Notes under the pieces: model-generated
The model's input: only the letters and a program-made list of their open reading frames with translations
Told to the model about the DNA's origin: nothing
The model's database searches: none
NCBI RefSeq assembly: GCF_007483685.1
Contig: NZ_VMKN01000001.1
Span: 3,166,143 to 3,230,142 of the forward strand
DNA from: Litoribacter populi
GTDB lineage: Bacteria; Bacteroidota; Bacteroidia; Cytophagales; Cyclobacteriaceae
Reading direction: 5' to 3'
Length of the DNA stretch: 64,000 bases
Part shown: positions 1 through 7,840 of the stretch, one piece after another
How positions within the stretch are numbered: the first letter of the stretch is position 1
Layout of the letters: each line of letters opens with the position of its first letter
Translations under genes and position numbers: made by a program

Positions 1-558
1 CATGTTACCCTTAATTTCAAAGGGGACAAAGAGCAGGACATCAAATTCCACTGGATGGATGGAGGTATTCAGCCACCGAGACCGGAGGAACTTGGACCAA
101 ATGAAACCATGGGGGATGGTGGCAACGGTGTGATCATAGAGGGTACCAAAGGTAAAATGATGGCCTCCACATACGGACGAAATCCACGCTTACTACCTAC
201 CTCCCGCACCGAGGAAGTAGATGTTCCTAAAACTATTGCTAGAGTAGAAGACGGTGAGGCCGGTCACTATAAACAATGGGTGAATGCCTGTATTGCCGGC
301 CACGGCAGCGATGAGTATAATAATCTGAGTTCGCCATTCTCCATAGCCGGACCGCTGACTGAATCAGTATTAATGGGCAACTTGGCGATCAGAAGCTATG
401 ATATCCGCAAGCCAGTAGGTGGCGAAGAAGGACGATATGAATATCCTGGAAGGCATATCAAGTTGCTTTGGGATGGTGAGAATATGAAGGTGACTAACTT
501 TGATGAGGCGAATCAGTTTGTGAAGAGGGAGTATAGGGAGGGTTGGAAGCTTATTTAA
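1..558 (+). CDS. Gfo/Idh/MocA-family oxidoreductase, C-terminal part (5' truncated by window edge)
   Basis: The frame is open from base 1, so the gene starts upstream of the window; 185 codons plus stop are visible. What remains is the C-terminal alpha/beta substrate-side domain, not the N-terminal Rossmann fold. The stretch with HYKQWVNACIAG followed by a SSPFSIAGPLTE segment and a C-terminal Y-x-Y-P-G-R then NFDEANQF-x-x-REYREGW is typical of the large Bacteroidota/Planctomycetes group of secreted or cytoplasmic NAD(P)-dependent sugar oxidoreductases. The substrate cannot be told from this part. It ends close to a convergently transcribed gene, with a short repeat-bearing gap between them. 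The family call is confident; the biochemical role is unknown. Confidence 0.88.
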   Translation, partial: HVTLNFKGDKEQDIKFHWMDGGIQPPRPEELGPNETMGDGGNGVIIEGTKGKMMASTYGRNPRLLPTSRTEEVDVPKTIARVEDGEAGHYKQWVNACIAGHGSDEYNNLSSPFSIAGPLTESVLMGNLAIRSYDIRKPVGGEEGRYEYPGRHIKLLWDGENMKVTNFDEANQFVKREYREGWKLI

Positions 559-600
559 GAACGAGGTACGAGGTACGAAGGACGTGACTTCGTACTTCTA
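559..600. repeat. Intergenic TACGAGG/TACGAAG low-complexity repeat with hairpin
   Basis: The gap between two convergent genes holds repeated ACGAGGT / ACGAAG units. GTACGAAG (573-580) and CTTCGTAC (588-595) form a perfect 8-bp stem with a 7-nt loop. A T-run is lacking, so it is not a standard terminator. A similar block occurs at 42281-42310. Confidence 0.7.
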
Positions 601-610
601 ACTTCGACAT

Positions 611-1657
611 CTACTCCCCAAACTCTAAGGCGTGGTCCAGGTCTTTTTGGAAGGCTTCGATGAAGGCGTTGCGGAAGACGTTGAAGATGGTTGGGATGAG
701 TTTTACTTCGGAGCCCGTGGTGTCTCCTTGAAACGGTATTTGGGTGGCGACCTGCTCTTCATCTGGATTTTCAAATATCCCGAATGCGACTCCTACTACC
801 CCTTCCCATGCCCGTCGCCAAAAGGATTTGTCCTCCTCCTTATGGTCAGAGATTTCAACATTAGAGAAGATAGGCTTGACATAACCTTCAAATATGCCAT
901 CCTTCATAATTATTTCTGTACCCAGGTACATTTCCCCTTCGGAAAAAGTAAACTTGGCGTAAGCTTCGGTAAAATCGCTCAACTCTGTGAGATGCACCCC
1001 GTCTAGTTCAAGATTAAGGTCCATATCCGGGTTTGCTTTTAGAATGTTTAGGTCAATATGCCCGGTGAGTACCCCTCCCCCATTGGTGGTTCCGGAAATG
1101 GAAACCGAAGAAGGCAAAGCTTTTTCGCTTTTTTGAATATTGCCCAAATTGGTGGCATTGACATCCAGATCCTTTACATAAACATCAACCTTGGGACTTG
1201 AAGTGGGGTCTAGGTAATGGATTTCCCCATTTTGAACGGTAAAAGCATTGATCCTGAATGGGACCAAGTCATCCAAAACCATTGCCAAATCGGCCTCATC
1301 ACCATCATCTACCTCCTCCCCATCATAAACATAATTCAATACAGGATTGACCAATCCCACATCTCCAACAATTTCCCCCCGAAACAAGGCGCTCCATTCA
1401 AGGGAAATATCTATGGTAGACACCGCGAAAAAAGGAATATCATCCGGGGTTTGCTTGTCGGTAAAAATATAGAGGGAATCAACCTGATAAGCGCCGCGAT
1501 ACAGCTGTATACTGACATCATTGACCCTACCATGCATACCTTCCATCTTCCCCAAAGCCTGATTGACCTGCCTAAGAGCGATGGGCTCTAGGGCAAAGTG
1601 AAGAAAAAGAAAGATAAATATTATTACAGCTAAAGGTATCCAATATCGCTTTTTCAT
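611..1657 (-). CDS. DUF748/AsmA-like membrane-anchored protein
   Basis: A 348-residue protein with one N-terminal membrane segment (about residues 5-22) and a long predicted extracytoplasmic beta-rich part. Alternating hydrophobic/polar stretches such as VDVYVKDLDVNATNL and ITG/ISG-type turns are typical of DUF748, a branch of the AsmA/TamB repeat-beta-groove superfamily that bridges or sits at the periplasmic face of the envelope. Known members are linked to phospholipid or envelope homeostasis, but no function can be assigned to this one. The ATG start gives a sensible membrane anchor. It is transcribed away from the DUF983 gene's direction partner (both minus, 59-nt gap), so the two may be co-transcribed. 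Confidence 0.7.
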   Translation of the reverse strand: MKKRYWIPLAVIIFIFLFLHFALEPIALRQVNQALGKMEGMHGRVNDVSIQLYRGAYQVDSLYIFTDKQTPDDIPFFAVSTIDISLEWSALFRGEIVGDVGLVNPVLNYVYDGEEVDDGDEADLAMVLDDLVPFRINAFTVQNGEIHYLDPTSSPKVDVYVKDLDVNATNLGNIQKSEKALPSSVSISGTTNGGGVLTGHIDLNILKANPDMDLNLELDGVHLTELSDFTEAYAKFTFSEGEMYLGTEIIMKDGIFEGYVKPIFSNVEISDHKEEDKSFWRRAWEGVVGVAFGIFENPDEEQVATQIPFQGDTTGSEVKLIPTIFNVFRNAFIEAFQKDLDHALEFGE

Positions 1658-1716
1658 AGAAAGAGATTAAAGCCAAAGAACACTATTCTCTTTCCATGTC
1701 AAATCTTATACCATTG

Positions 1717-2097
1717 TCAATTTTGTTCTGGTCTGTACTTCAACTTGCCCAATCCGTAAAGGTAAAGCACTTTACTGTAGCGTTGCATAAAGGGAAGCAA
1801 CACCAAATTGGCACCTACTACCGTTACGATGTATACCCAAAGTTCGGGTTCGTCAAAGACGAAATTGAGGATAATCATCACGTTGATGAATAAAGCAACA
1901 GAAAAGGCATAGCTGATATAGAGGGCACCGTAATAGAAGTCTGGCTCGGGGTAAAGGTTGGCTCCGCAATGTTCGCAGGAATGGCGGACTTCGGTGAGTT
2001 TGCGGAAACTGTAAACTGGTACGTTGAACATATGGCCTTTTCTGCAACGGGGACATTTGGCTTGCAACATGGCGTTGCTAAGGGATGTTTGAGACAT
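1717..2097 (-). CDS. DUF983 family membrane protein
   Basis: A 126-residue protein with two Cys-x-x-Cys pairs near the N-terminus (C15/C18 and C41/C44), which look like a zinc ribbon, followed by two hydrophobic segments at about residues 57-80 and 86-106. This Zn-ribbon plus two-helix layout and the CPRC-x-x-GHMF motif match DUF983, an uncharacterised membrane family widespread in Bacteroidota and Alphaproteobacteria. It lies upstream of and in the same direction as the DUF748 gene. Confidence 0.9.
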   Translation of the reverse strand: MSQTSLSNAMLQAKCPRCRKGHMFNVPVYSFRKLTEVRHSCEHCGANLYPEPDFYYGALYISYAFSVALFINVMIILNFVFDEPELWVYIVTVVGANLVLLPFMQRYSKVLYLYGLGKLKYRPEQN

Positions 2098-2163
2098 AAG
2101 TGGAAGGGGTAGATTACCGATATAAAGATAGGGGAATAAGTGAAAATAACCATGAAGCGATCT

Positions 2164-2310
2164 TGGTTTAGGGGGTTAATTCCCGGCGCTGACGCGCGGC
2201 GGGAGGGTTAGGGGTTTAGCTGCTCCCAGAGTGCTTCGTAACTATTTCCTTACTTCGCTGCGTTCGTGGCGTCTTTCGCTGCGCCGTGGCGTGAACTCTT
2301 CCTTGAAACC
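2164..2310. repeat. Intergenic GC-richer block with duplicated TTCGCTGCG..CGTGGCGT units
   Basis: Most of the gap between the divergent DUF983 gene and the next plus-strand gene is non-coding. It contains two near-identical units at 2254-2272 and 2275-2292 (TTCGCTGCG then CGTGGCGT, differing by one or two bases). It also has a GC-rich inverted segment near 2188-2200 and GTTTAG-type phrases that recur at 7195-7280. It is clearly more G/C-rich than the surrounding AT-rich gaps. Confidence 0.6.
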
Positions 2311-2379
2311 TTTTAAATTTTAACGAATCTTTAATTGGCATGGTTATTCGAATTGGGAACAAATGGTTAATTTTGTGGA

Positions 2380-2757
2380 ATGATTAGAAAATTTAAATCG
2401 GGCATCTGGAATAAAGTGCTGACCTTTATCTTATTGGTCAACTTTGTCAACTTGTCCGCTAATTTCTATCATGCTTCGGAAATGGATTCCAACCTGCTCC
2501 AGTATCAGGATCCCATCGATTCCTTGGCAGAGCTTGTTCTTGAATATGTTTTGGAAATGGATGATGAAACCATTCCCGACACCGAAGTACCCCACGAAAA
2601 AAGAAAGATTGCCGATATTAAACTGCTGTATTCTGCAGAAAAGATATCATTCGACCAGTTTCTGCCCAACGAAAAAATCGTTTATAAAGGACATTACGAG
2701 AACTTTTACGAAGACTGGGCTTTTGACATTAACTCACCTCCCCCCAAGCGGGCTTAA
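2380..2757 (+). CDS. Small membrane-anchored hypothetical protein
   Basis: A 125-residue protein I cannot place in a named family. It begins with a positively charged stretch followed by a hydrophobic segment (about residues 13-29), consistent with a signal anchor or signal peptide. A mostly acidic extracytoplasmic region follows, ending in a Pro-Pro-Pro tail. Short secreted proteins with this shape and an S-P-P-P-like end occur next to transporter or outer-membrane genes in Bacteroidota (family knowledge). Here it sits 112 nt upstream of an outer-membrane barrel gene in the same direction, so a joint function is plausible. Confidence 0.6.
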   Translation: MIRKFKSGIWNKVLTFILLVNFVNLSANFYHASEMDSNLLQYQDPIDSLAELVLEYVLEMDDETIPDTEVPHEKRKIADIKLLYSAEKISFDQFLPNEKIVYKGHYENFYEDWAFDINSPPPKRA

Positions 2758-2869
2758 TTTTTCATTTATTTCTATCCACTATTCTTAAAATTTGAAGCGG
2801 TAATGCTACGGCTTCTATTTTATATCATTTCACCTATGGCTTCTGCTGTAGGCAATTATTTCCTATAAA

Positions 2870-4156
2870 ATGAAAATGAAGAGTATCGCACTTAGCATAT
2901 TGCTAGGGCTTATGGCTATCAGTGCATTTGCCCAAGAAGGCAGGGAAACGAGAAAAGTAATCGACACCCTGACCTACGAAACGCAATCAGGTCTACCCAT
3001 TGCAGCCTCAAAGATTTATTTTACCGATTCTAAATTTACCATTTCCGGATATGGAGAGTCCAATTTCATCAACTATTTGGGACCGAAAAACACCCAAAGT
3101 GAAGACTTGGAACTATACATGACCAACATGCAGCGCTTTGTGGCCTATGCTGCGTACAAGCCTAAGAAATGGTTGGTCCTATATGCCGAAATCTTTGCCG
3201 AATACATGATGGATGGAGGAAGCGAGAGAAAGTTTGAGTTTATGCCTGAGATCTTCGCCGACTTCCTTATCAGTCCAAAATTCAACTTACGGTTGGGCAC
3301 CCATCAGGCTACGATCGGTTATCTCAACAATAGCGATGAACCTGTCATGTTCTATACAGTAAACAGACCTGAAGTGGAAAGGATAATCATACCTTCCACC
3401 TGGATTGATTTGGGTATCATGACTTATGGCCGAATCAACAATGACCTTAAGTGGTCCGCTTCCATTTATCAGGGTTTGGACCCTACCCTGCTCAATGGAG
3501 CCACCTGGATCAGAAGAGGCCGGGATGAGGCATTGAGATTTAACTTCAACGGCTACACCTTTAACCCAGGTTTAAAGTACACGGGTTTGAGGGATACGGA
3601 ACTGGCGGTAAATGGGATATTTGCCAGCATGAGCCAAGACGGGGTCAAGTCCAACACGCATATCCTGAGTTCTTATGTGAGACATAATTATAGAAACTGG
3701 TCCTTTATGGCCTTGGGAGCCATAGGAGGATCAGATAACACTCAAGGGATTTTTGAACTTACCCAAGCTTATTCCCTTGACAATACCGGTCAAGTTTTAG
3801 GCAGGAATGTGTATGGCTATTATACCGAAGTGGGTTATGATATACTACCATTACTAGGAGTGAATACCAGTAAATCAAGGGATAAAAATTCGTTTTTGAT
3901 TAAACCAAGCGAACTGAAACTTCCTATTTTCGTGCGCTACGAGCGACTGGACACCCATGCTCAGATCAGCCCTGAACTGATGGACCAACCTTTCTTCCAA
4001 AGTGACCTTACCGCCATTACGATTGGGGCTAATTTCAATCCAAGGAGAAATGTGGTGATGAAGACGAATTATCAATTCCGAAATAACCGCAGTGCTTTAG
4101 CGGATGGGGTATTTGAGGGTGATAGGTTTGAGTTTGGATTAGGGTTTATTTTTTAG
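2870..4156 (+). CDS. Outer-membrane beta-barrel porin-like protein
   Basis: A 428-residue protein with a clear signal peptide (about residues 1-22, ending AFA/Q). The rest is rich in alternating aromatic/polar strands, with SGYGESNF near the start and a C-terminal strand ending in F, as expected for BAM-assembled barrels. Features such as FEFMPEIFADFLISPKFNLRLG and RPEVERIIIP are shared with phosphate-selective/O-P-type porins of Bacteroidota, but the substrate is not evident. It probably forms an operon with the small protein upstream. A strong terminator follows at 4234-4270. Confidence 0.75.
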   Translation: MKMKSIALSILLGLMAISAFAQEGRETRKVIDTLTYETQSGLPIAASKIYFTDSKFTISGYGESNFINYLGPKNTQSEDLELYMTNMQRFVAYAAYKPKKWLVLYAEIFAEYMMDGGSERKFEFMPEIFADFLISPKFNLRLGTHQATIGYLNNSDEPVMFYTVNRPEVERIIIPSTWIDLGIMTYGRINNDLKWSASIYQGLDPTLLNGATWIRRGRDEALRFNFNGYTFNPGLKYTGLRDTELAVNGIFASMSQDGVKSNTHILSSYVRHNYRNWSFMALGAIGGSDNTQGIFELTQAYSLDNTGQVLGRNVYGYYTEVGYDILPLLGVNTSKSRDKNSFLIKPSELKLPIFVRYERLDTHAQISPELMDQPFFQSDLTAITIGANFNPRRNVVMKTNYQFRNNRSALADGVFEGDRFEFGLGFIF

Positions 4157-4233
4157 ATGACCGATGCCGGATGTCGGATGACGGATGTCGGAAGACCGAA
4201 GACGGGGGACGGAAGACGGAAGACCGAAGACGG
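4157..4233. repeat. Intergenic GACGGAAGACC / GATGACGG low-complexity repeat
   Basis: Immediately after the porin stop codon, short units of the form GATGCCGGATGTC and GACCGAAGACGG are repeated with variation. Related blocks occur at 5126-5203, 12504-12553, 41587-41622 and 54002-54030, always between genes and never inside one. Confidence 0.75.
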
Positions 4234-4270
4234 AAAAGACCACGGAGGTAAGTTTCCGTGGTCTTTTTTT
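4234..4270. terminator. Bidirectional intrinsic terminator
   Basis: A perfect 13-bp stem (4234-4246 with 4255-4267) around an 8-nt loop, followed by T's on the plus strand and flanked by A's on the left. It serves the porin gene and the convergent small gene. Confidence 0.9.
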
Positions 4271-4473
4271 CACCTGACTTCGTCTAGGTCGTAATCTTTG
4301 CCTTTGCCCCAACGGAGCAGCTCCTCAAGTTCGTAGTACTCTAAAGTATCCAAGTCTTTGACCTTGAAGTTTTCGCCGCTCAACCTGGCCATGACTTCCA
4401 AATTGCGGATTTCGCCCATATTGATGAAGCGATACACCCTCCCTACTCTCAAGTTATCCAGTGCCAACGGCAT
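4270..4473 (-). CDS. Small conserved-looking hypothetical protein (67 aa)
   Basis: A 67-residue soluble, charged protein with no signal peptide. Its text (LRVGRVYRFINMGE, then FKVKDLDTLEYYELEELLRWG) reads as a real folded domain rather than a shadow frame: nothing overlaps it and it is bounded by a terminator at its 3' end. It starts with 'LALDNLRVGRVYRFINMGE', suggesting a small SH3-like beta barrel. I do not recognise the family. It lies downstream of and in the same direction as the DUF4920 gene with an 87-nt gap. Confidence 0.55.
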   Translation of the reverse strand: MPLALDNLRVGRVYRFINMGEIRNLEVMARLSGENFKVKDLDTLEYYELEELLRWGKGKDYDLDEVR

Positions 4474-4560
4474 AAGTTCTCCTTTAATAAATTCTCAATT
4501 TTTAAAATCCCTGTCACAGAAATAACCTAACAGCTACATCAAAAAAAGGTTTGCTCAAAA

Positions 4561-5070
4561 TCAGCTGGACACAGCGCTTTTGAGTAGTACCCCGTCCGCC
4601 TCAAAGGTAAATTCTTCTTTGGAGCTCTGGATTTCTTCAATCTCTTCGGCAGATTTACCGGCATCCTCGGCATAATGCCTTAATGTCTCCTTGCTGGTAG
4701 TGGTCTTGGTAGCTCTTCCTTCTAATATGGCCATATAGCCTTTAGAGTTGGTCGGCACAAAGAAACCATAATCTTTAAAAGTGACCCGCATCAGTTCTCC
4801 GTTTGGAAGCTCAATGCTCAGCCAGCATCCTTTTGATTTGCAGACTTCTTTTATTTCCCCCACGACTTTGCCTTCGAAGCTGCCGTTTTCATTAAGGGCC
4901 GCATACATGGTCTGCACGTTGGAGATGTTTTCATCTGCTACTGTTTCTCCATAATTGCCGAGAACCGAGTCAGCTTCCGTAACTGTGGCATCGGTCTTGA
5001 CGCCACTACCTGAGTCACAGGCAGAAAGGAGCAAACCGCTTGCTAGACAGAAAGTAATGATTTTGTTCAT
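4561..5070 (-). CDS. DUF4920 lipoprotein
   Basis: A 169-residue lipoprotein: the lipobox LLSAC puts the acylated cysteine at residue 18, followed by a linker. The domain with CKSKGCWL (GCW at about 81-83), then MRVTFKDYGFFVP and a C-terminal EFTFEADGVLL, is the hallmark of DUF4920, a Bacteroidota family related to OB-fold/YdeI-like single-domain proteins. The two cysteines in C-K-S-K-G-C are conserved in the family and could bind a metal. No experimentally known role. Transcribed toward the 67-residue gene. Confidence 0.88.
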   Translation of the reverse strand: MNKIITFCLASGLLLSACDSGSGVKTDATVTEADSVLGNYGETVADENISNVQTMYAALNENGSFEGKVVGEIKEVCKSKGCWLSIELPNGELMRVTFKDYGFFVPTNSKGYMAILEGRATKTTTSKETLRHYAEDAGKSAEEIEEIQSSKEEFTFEADGVLLKSAVSS

Positions 5071-5125
5071 AGTCTGTGTTTTCGTGTAAGGTACAAATTT
5101 AGGAATAAAGGTGGATTGGCAAAAT

Positions 5126-5203
5126 GGGGGGGGGGATGACGGATGTGGGATGACGGATGACGGATGTGAGATGTGGGATGACGGATGACGGATGACGGAT
5201 GAG
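5126..5203. repeat. Intergenic GGATGACGGATG tandem repeat
   Basis: A run of G's is followed by about seven copies of GATGACG/GATGTGG units in the divergent gap between the DUF4920 gene and the serine biosynthesis gene. Same sequence style as the block at 4157-4233. Confidence 0.8.
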
Positions 5204-5284
5204 GAAGTAAAATTGGCAAACTGCTTATGTTTTTATTGAATAATACTTAAATTCACGTAATAATTTTTAACAATTCCACAACAA

Positions 5285-7177
5285 ATGCCGAATAACAAGA
5301 AGTTTATCATAGATTTTGACAGCACCTTTACCCAGGTGGAGGCGCTGGATATTTTGGGAGAGATAAGTTTGGAAAACCACCCAGAACGCACCAATCGACT
5401 TGAAAAAATCAAGGAAATTACTGACTTGGGTATGGAGGGGCAACTTACCCTCCGGGAAAGTATAGAGCAGAGAATAGCTATATTGGAGGCTAACAAAAGT
5501 CAAATAGAGGAGTTGGTGAAGGCTTTGAAGAAAAAGGTCAGCAAGTCTTTTGACCGAAACCAGGAGTTTTTCGCCGAAAATGCTGAGGACATCTATATCA
5601 TCTCAAATGGGTTCAAGGATTTCATTGTCCCGGTGGTAAAAAGTTTTGGCCTAAAGGAGGAGAATGTTTTTGCCAACGAGTTTGTCTATGATGAAAAGGG
5701 CAATATTGTTGATTTTGACAGGGAAAATATTCTTTCTCAAAATAATGGCAAGGCTACCACCATTAAGAATTTGGATCTGACCGGTGATATTTTTGTGATC
5801 GGTGACGGGTACACTGATTACGAAATCAAGGCTGCTGGGTTGGCCAACAGATTCTATGCTTTTACCGAAAACGTGGACCGTCCTTCGGTGACGGCCAAGG
5901 CTGATCATATTGCCCCGAGTTTGGATGAAATCCTCTATGTGAACAAGATGAACAAAAAATACAGCTATCCGAAAAGCCGCATAAATGTCCTTCTTTTGGA
6001 AAATGTGCACCCTGTGGGCATTGAGATGCTGCAGCATGAAGGTTATAATGTGGAAACTTACACTTCGGCCATGAGTGAGGAAGAATTGGCGGAAAAAATC
6101 CAGAATGTTTCTATCCTGGGGATACGTTCCAAGACTAATGTCACGAAAAAAGTATTGGAGAATGCCAATAGGTTGATGGCTGTGGGAGCTTTTTGTATAG
6201 GTACAAACCAGATTGACCTGGAGACTTGTCAGGAAAAAGGTATTGCAGTATTCAATGCCCCATTTAGCAATACCCGCTCGGTGGTGGAACTGGCAATTGC
6301 TGAGATTATATTTTTGATGCGGAATATCAGTGACAAGTCAAGGCTGATGCATCAAGGCAAGTGGGATAAGTCTGCCAGCGGAAGCTTTGAGATAAGAGGC
6401 AAAAAACTGGGTATCGTGGGGTATGGAAACATCGGTGCGCAACTTTCGGTGCTTGCTGAAAATCTGGGACTGGATGTGTACTATTTTGATGTGATCGAAA
6501 AGCTTTCACTAAGCAATGCCACCAAGCTCAATAGCTTGGAAGAGTTACTGAAAATTTCTGATATCGTCACGCTTCATGTGGATGGGCGTGCAGAAAACCA
6601 ACATCTGATGGGAGAAAAGGAATTTGAACAGATGAAAGATGGGGCGGTGTTTTTGAACCTGAGCAGAGGACATGTGGTAGATGTACCTGCTTTGAAAAAA
6701 GCTGTAGAAAGGGGGAAGATTGCTGGAACCGCGGTGGATGTATTTCCCCAGGAGCCTAAAAACAATGAGGAACCATTCGAGTCTGAGCTGATGGGACTTC
6801 CCAACACCATACTTACCCCGCATATTGGCGGAAGCACTTTGGAAGCCCAGCAGAATATCGCCCGATTTGTGCCTAACAAGATGATCGAATACATCAACAC
6901 TGGGAATACATACAACAGTGTGAATTTCCCTAATATACAGTTGCCGTTTTTGCAGGATGCGCATAGGCTCATTCATATCCATCAGAATGCACCTGGCGTA
7001 TTGGCCCAGATTAATCAGGTTTTAGCTAGCTATGAGATCAACATTGTGGGACAGTACCTAAAGACTAATGAGAAAATAGGATATGTGATTACGGATATTA
7101 ATAAGAAGTATTCGAATGAGGTGATTGATGCGTTGAAGAAAATCGAAGGAACGATTAGATTCAGAGTTCTTTATTAA
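5285..7177 (+). CDS. serA: Bifunctional phosphoserine phosphatase / D-3-phosphoglycerate dehydrogenase
   Basis: A 630-residue fusion. Residues 1-220 form a SerB-like HAD phosphatase: DFDST with nucleophile D10 and acid D12, ISNG at 106-109 (motif II Ser), K156 region, and GDGYTD at 173-178 (motif III). Residues 232-550 form a SerA-like 2-hydroxyacid dehydrogenase: Rossmann GYGNIG at 379-384, then R461 (LSRG), E490 (QEP) and H513 (TPHIGGST) as the catalytic Arg-Glu-His set. Residues 560-630 look like an ACT domain, a possible serine sensor. One polypeptide would thus catalyse the first and last steps of serine synthesis from 3-phosphoglycerate; the middle enzyme (SerC) is not in the window. 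The ATG start places D10 correctly. Confidence 0.93.
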   Translation: MPNNKKFIIDFDSTFTQVEALDILGEISLENHPERTNRLEKIKEITDLGMEGQLTLRESIEQRIAILEANKSQIEELVKALKKKVSKSFDRNQEFFAENAEDIYIISNGFKDFIVPVVKSFGLKEENVFANEFVYDEKGNIVDFDRENILSQNNGKATTIKNLDLTGDIFVIGDGYTDYEIKAAGLANRFYAFTENVDRPSVTAKADHIAPSLDEILYVNKMNKKYSYPKSRINVLLLENVHPVGIEMLQHEGYNVETYTSAMSEEELAEKIQNVSILGIRSKTNVTKKVLENANRLMAVGAFCIGTNQIDLETCQEKGIAVFNAPFSNTRSVVELAIAEIIFLMRNISDKSRLMHQGKWDKSASGSFEIRGKKLGIVGYGNIGAQLSVLAENLGLDVYYFDVIEKLSLSNATKLNSLEELLKISDIVTLHVDGRAENQHLMGEKEFEQMKDGAVFLNLSRGHVVDVPALKKAVERGKIAGTAVDVFPQEPKNNEEPFESELMGLPNTILTPHIGGSTLEAQQNIARFVPNKMIEYINTGNTYNSVNFPNIQLPFLQDAHRLIHIHQNAPGVLAQINQVLASYEINIVGQYLKTNEKIGYVITDINKKYSNEVIDALKKIEGTIRFRVLY

Positions 7178-7349
7178 ATGAAGTTTGTCCGATGTGGTTT
7201 AGAGGTTTAGTGTTCCGATGCGCATAATTTCATACGATGCGCTCGGAACTGTTTAAAGGTTTAGCTGGGGCGTTTAGTGCAATTTCTAACCCTCTAACCT
7301 TTTGGATTCGCGTAGCGCCAATCCAGAAATAAACTTCTAAACTATAAGG
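7178..7349. other. Non-coding gap with GTTTAG phrases and small dyads
   Basis: No credible gene. It contains repeated GGTTTAG/GTTTAGTG phrases, a GTTCCGA ... TCGGAAC inverted repeat around 7210-7248, and GGATtcgcg..CCAATCC around 7304-7325. It is stylistically like the block at 2164-2310. The rest of this long gap holds the structured RNA and the stress-protein promoter region. Confidence 0.5.
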
Positions 7350-7562
7350 AAAAATAGAGTTCGGGCCTTAGAGTGTTACAAACCTCTTTTATAGACAAGA
7401 TTTGAGCTGCCAGGATTTCGCAACCTTCCACTGTTATCCTGCTTCCGAAGAAACGAGGCCCTCCCGATTACTCGGGAGGATGAGGCCTGGTTTTGAAAAA
7501 AGGCTTCACCCGGTATTTTGTTAAATTGTGAAGTTTGAACATGTCGGCGACCCGAACTCATT
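7350..7562 (-). ncRNA. ssrS: Probable 6S RNA (Bacteroidota/Flavo-1 type)
   Basis: Read on the minus strand, about 200 nt begin with GAGTTCGGG (7551-7559) and end with its exact complement CCCGAACTC (7357-7365). This makes a 9-bp closing stem followed by TATTTTT, a terminator-like end. Inside are a CTTCAC/GTGAAG helix and a strong apical CCTCCCGA/TCGGGAGG hairpin with unpaired strands between: a long rod with a central bulge, the architecture of 6S RNA, which binds the RNA polymerase holoenzyme. A TATATTTG -7 box lies just upstream. Size and form match the Bacteroidota 6S class (formerly motif 'Flavo-1'); the match is from memory, not a covariance search. A minus-strand frame of 61 codons inside it is not a gene. 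Confidence 0.62.
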
Positions 7563-7563
7563 A

Positions 7564-7571
7564 CAAATATA
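7564..7571 (-). promoter_or_regulatory. Bacteroidota -7 box for the 6S-like RNA
   Basis: TATATTTG on the minus strand fits TAnnTTTG exactly and sits 4 nt before the predicted 5' end of the RNA. No clear TTG -33 element was seen at the usual distance. Confidence 0.6.
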
Positions 7572-7808
7572 CGAATTTTGGATAGCCTTTGTTTACTGCC
7601 CTGGCCAAATCTATTTTCGGAAGATGGATTCAGACCTGCTTATATTTTACTTCAAGGCTGATGAGTAAATTATATACAGGCAATTTTTAAATACTTGAAA
7701 CATAATTACAATATCTTCCTTGGTTAATTTTTTTTGTTAATTTTCCATAACTTGATTTGAGTAAGAAAGAATATGTCGGTGAAAAGCCTAGGGTTATAAA
7801 TAGATGTT

Positions 7809-7816
7809 TATTTTTG
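7809..7816 (+). promoter_or_regulatory. Candidate -7 box for the universal stress protein
   Basis: TATTTTTG fits TAnnTTTG and lies 25 nt before the ATG at 7841. No matching -33 TTG was found, so this is tentative. Confidence 0.4.
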
Positions 7817-7840
7817 CATTCCAATCCCATTTTATAGGAA

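Noticed and set aside
4157-5203. Tandem repeats as CRISPR or minisatellite-coding
   Set aside because: Imperfect 6-12 bp units without spacers or coding sense; treated as intergenic repeats.
7376-7561. 61-codon minus-strand open frame as a protein gene
   Set aside because: It lies wholly inside the strongly structured 6S-like RNA and has no relatives I recognise.
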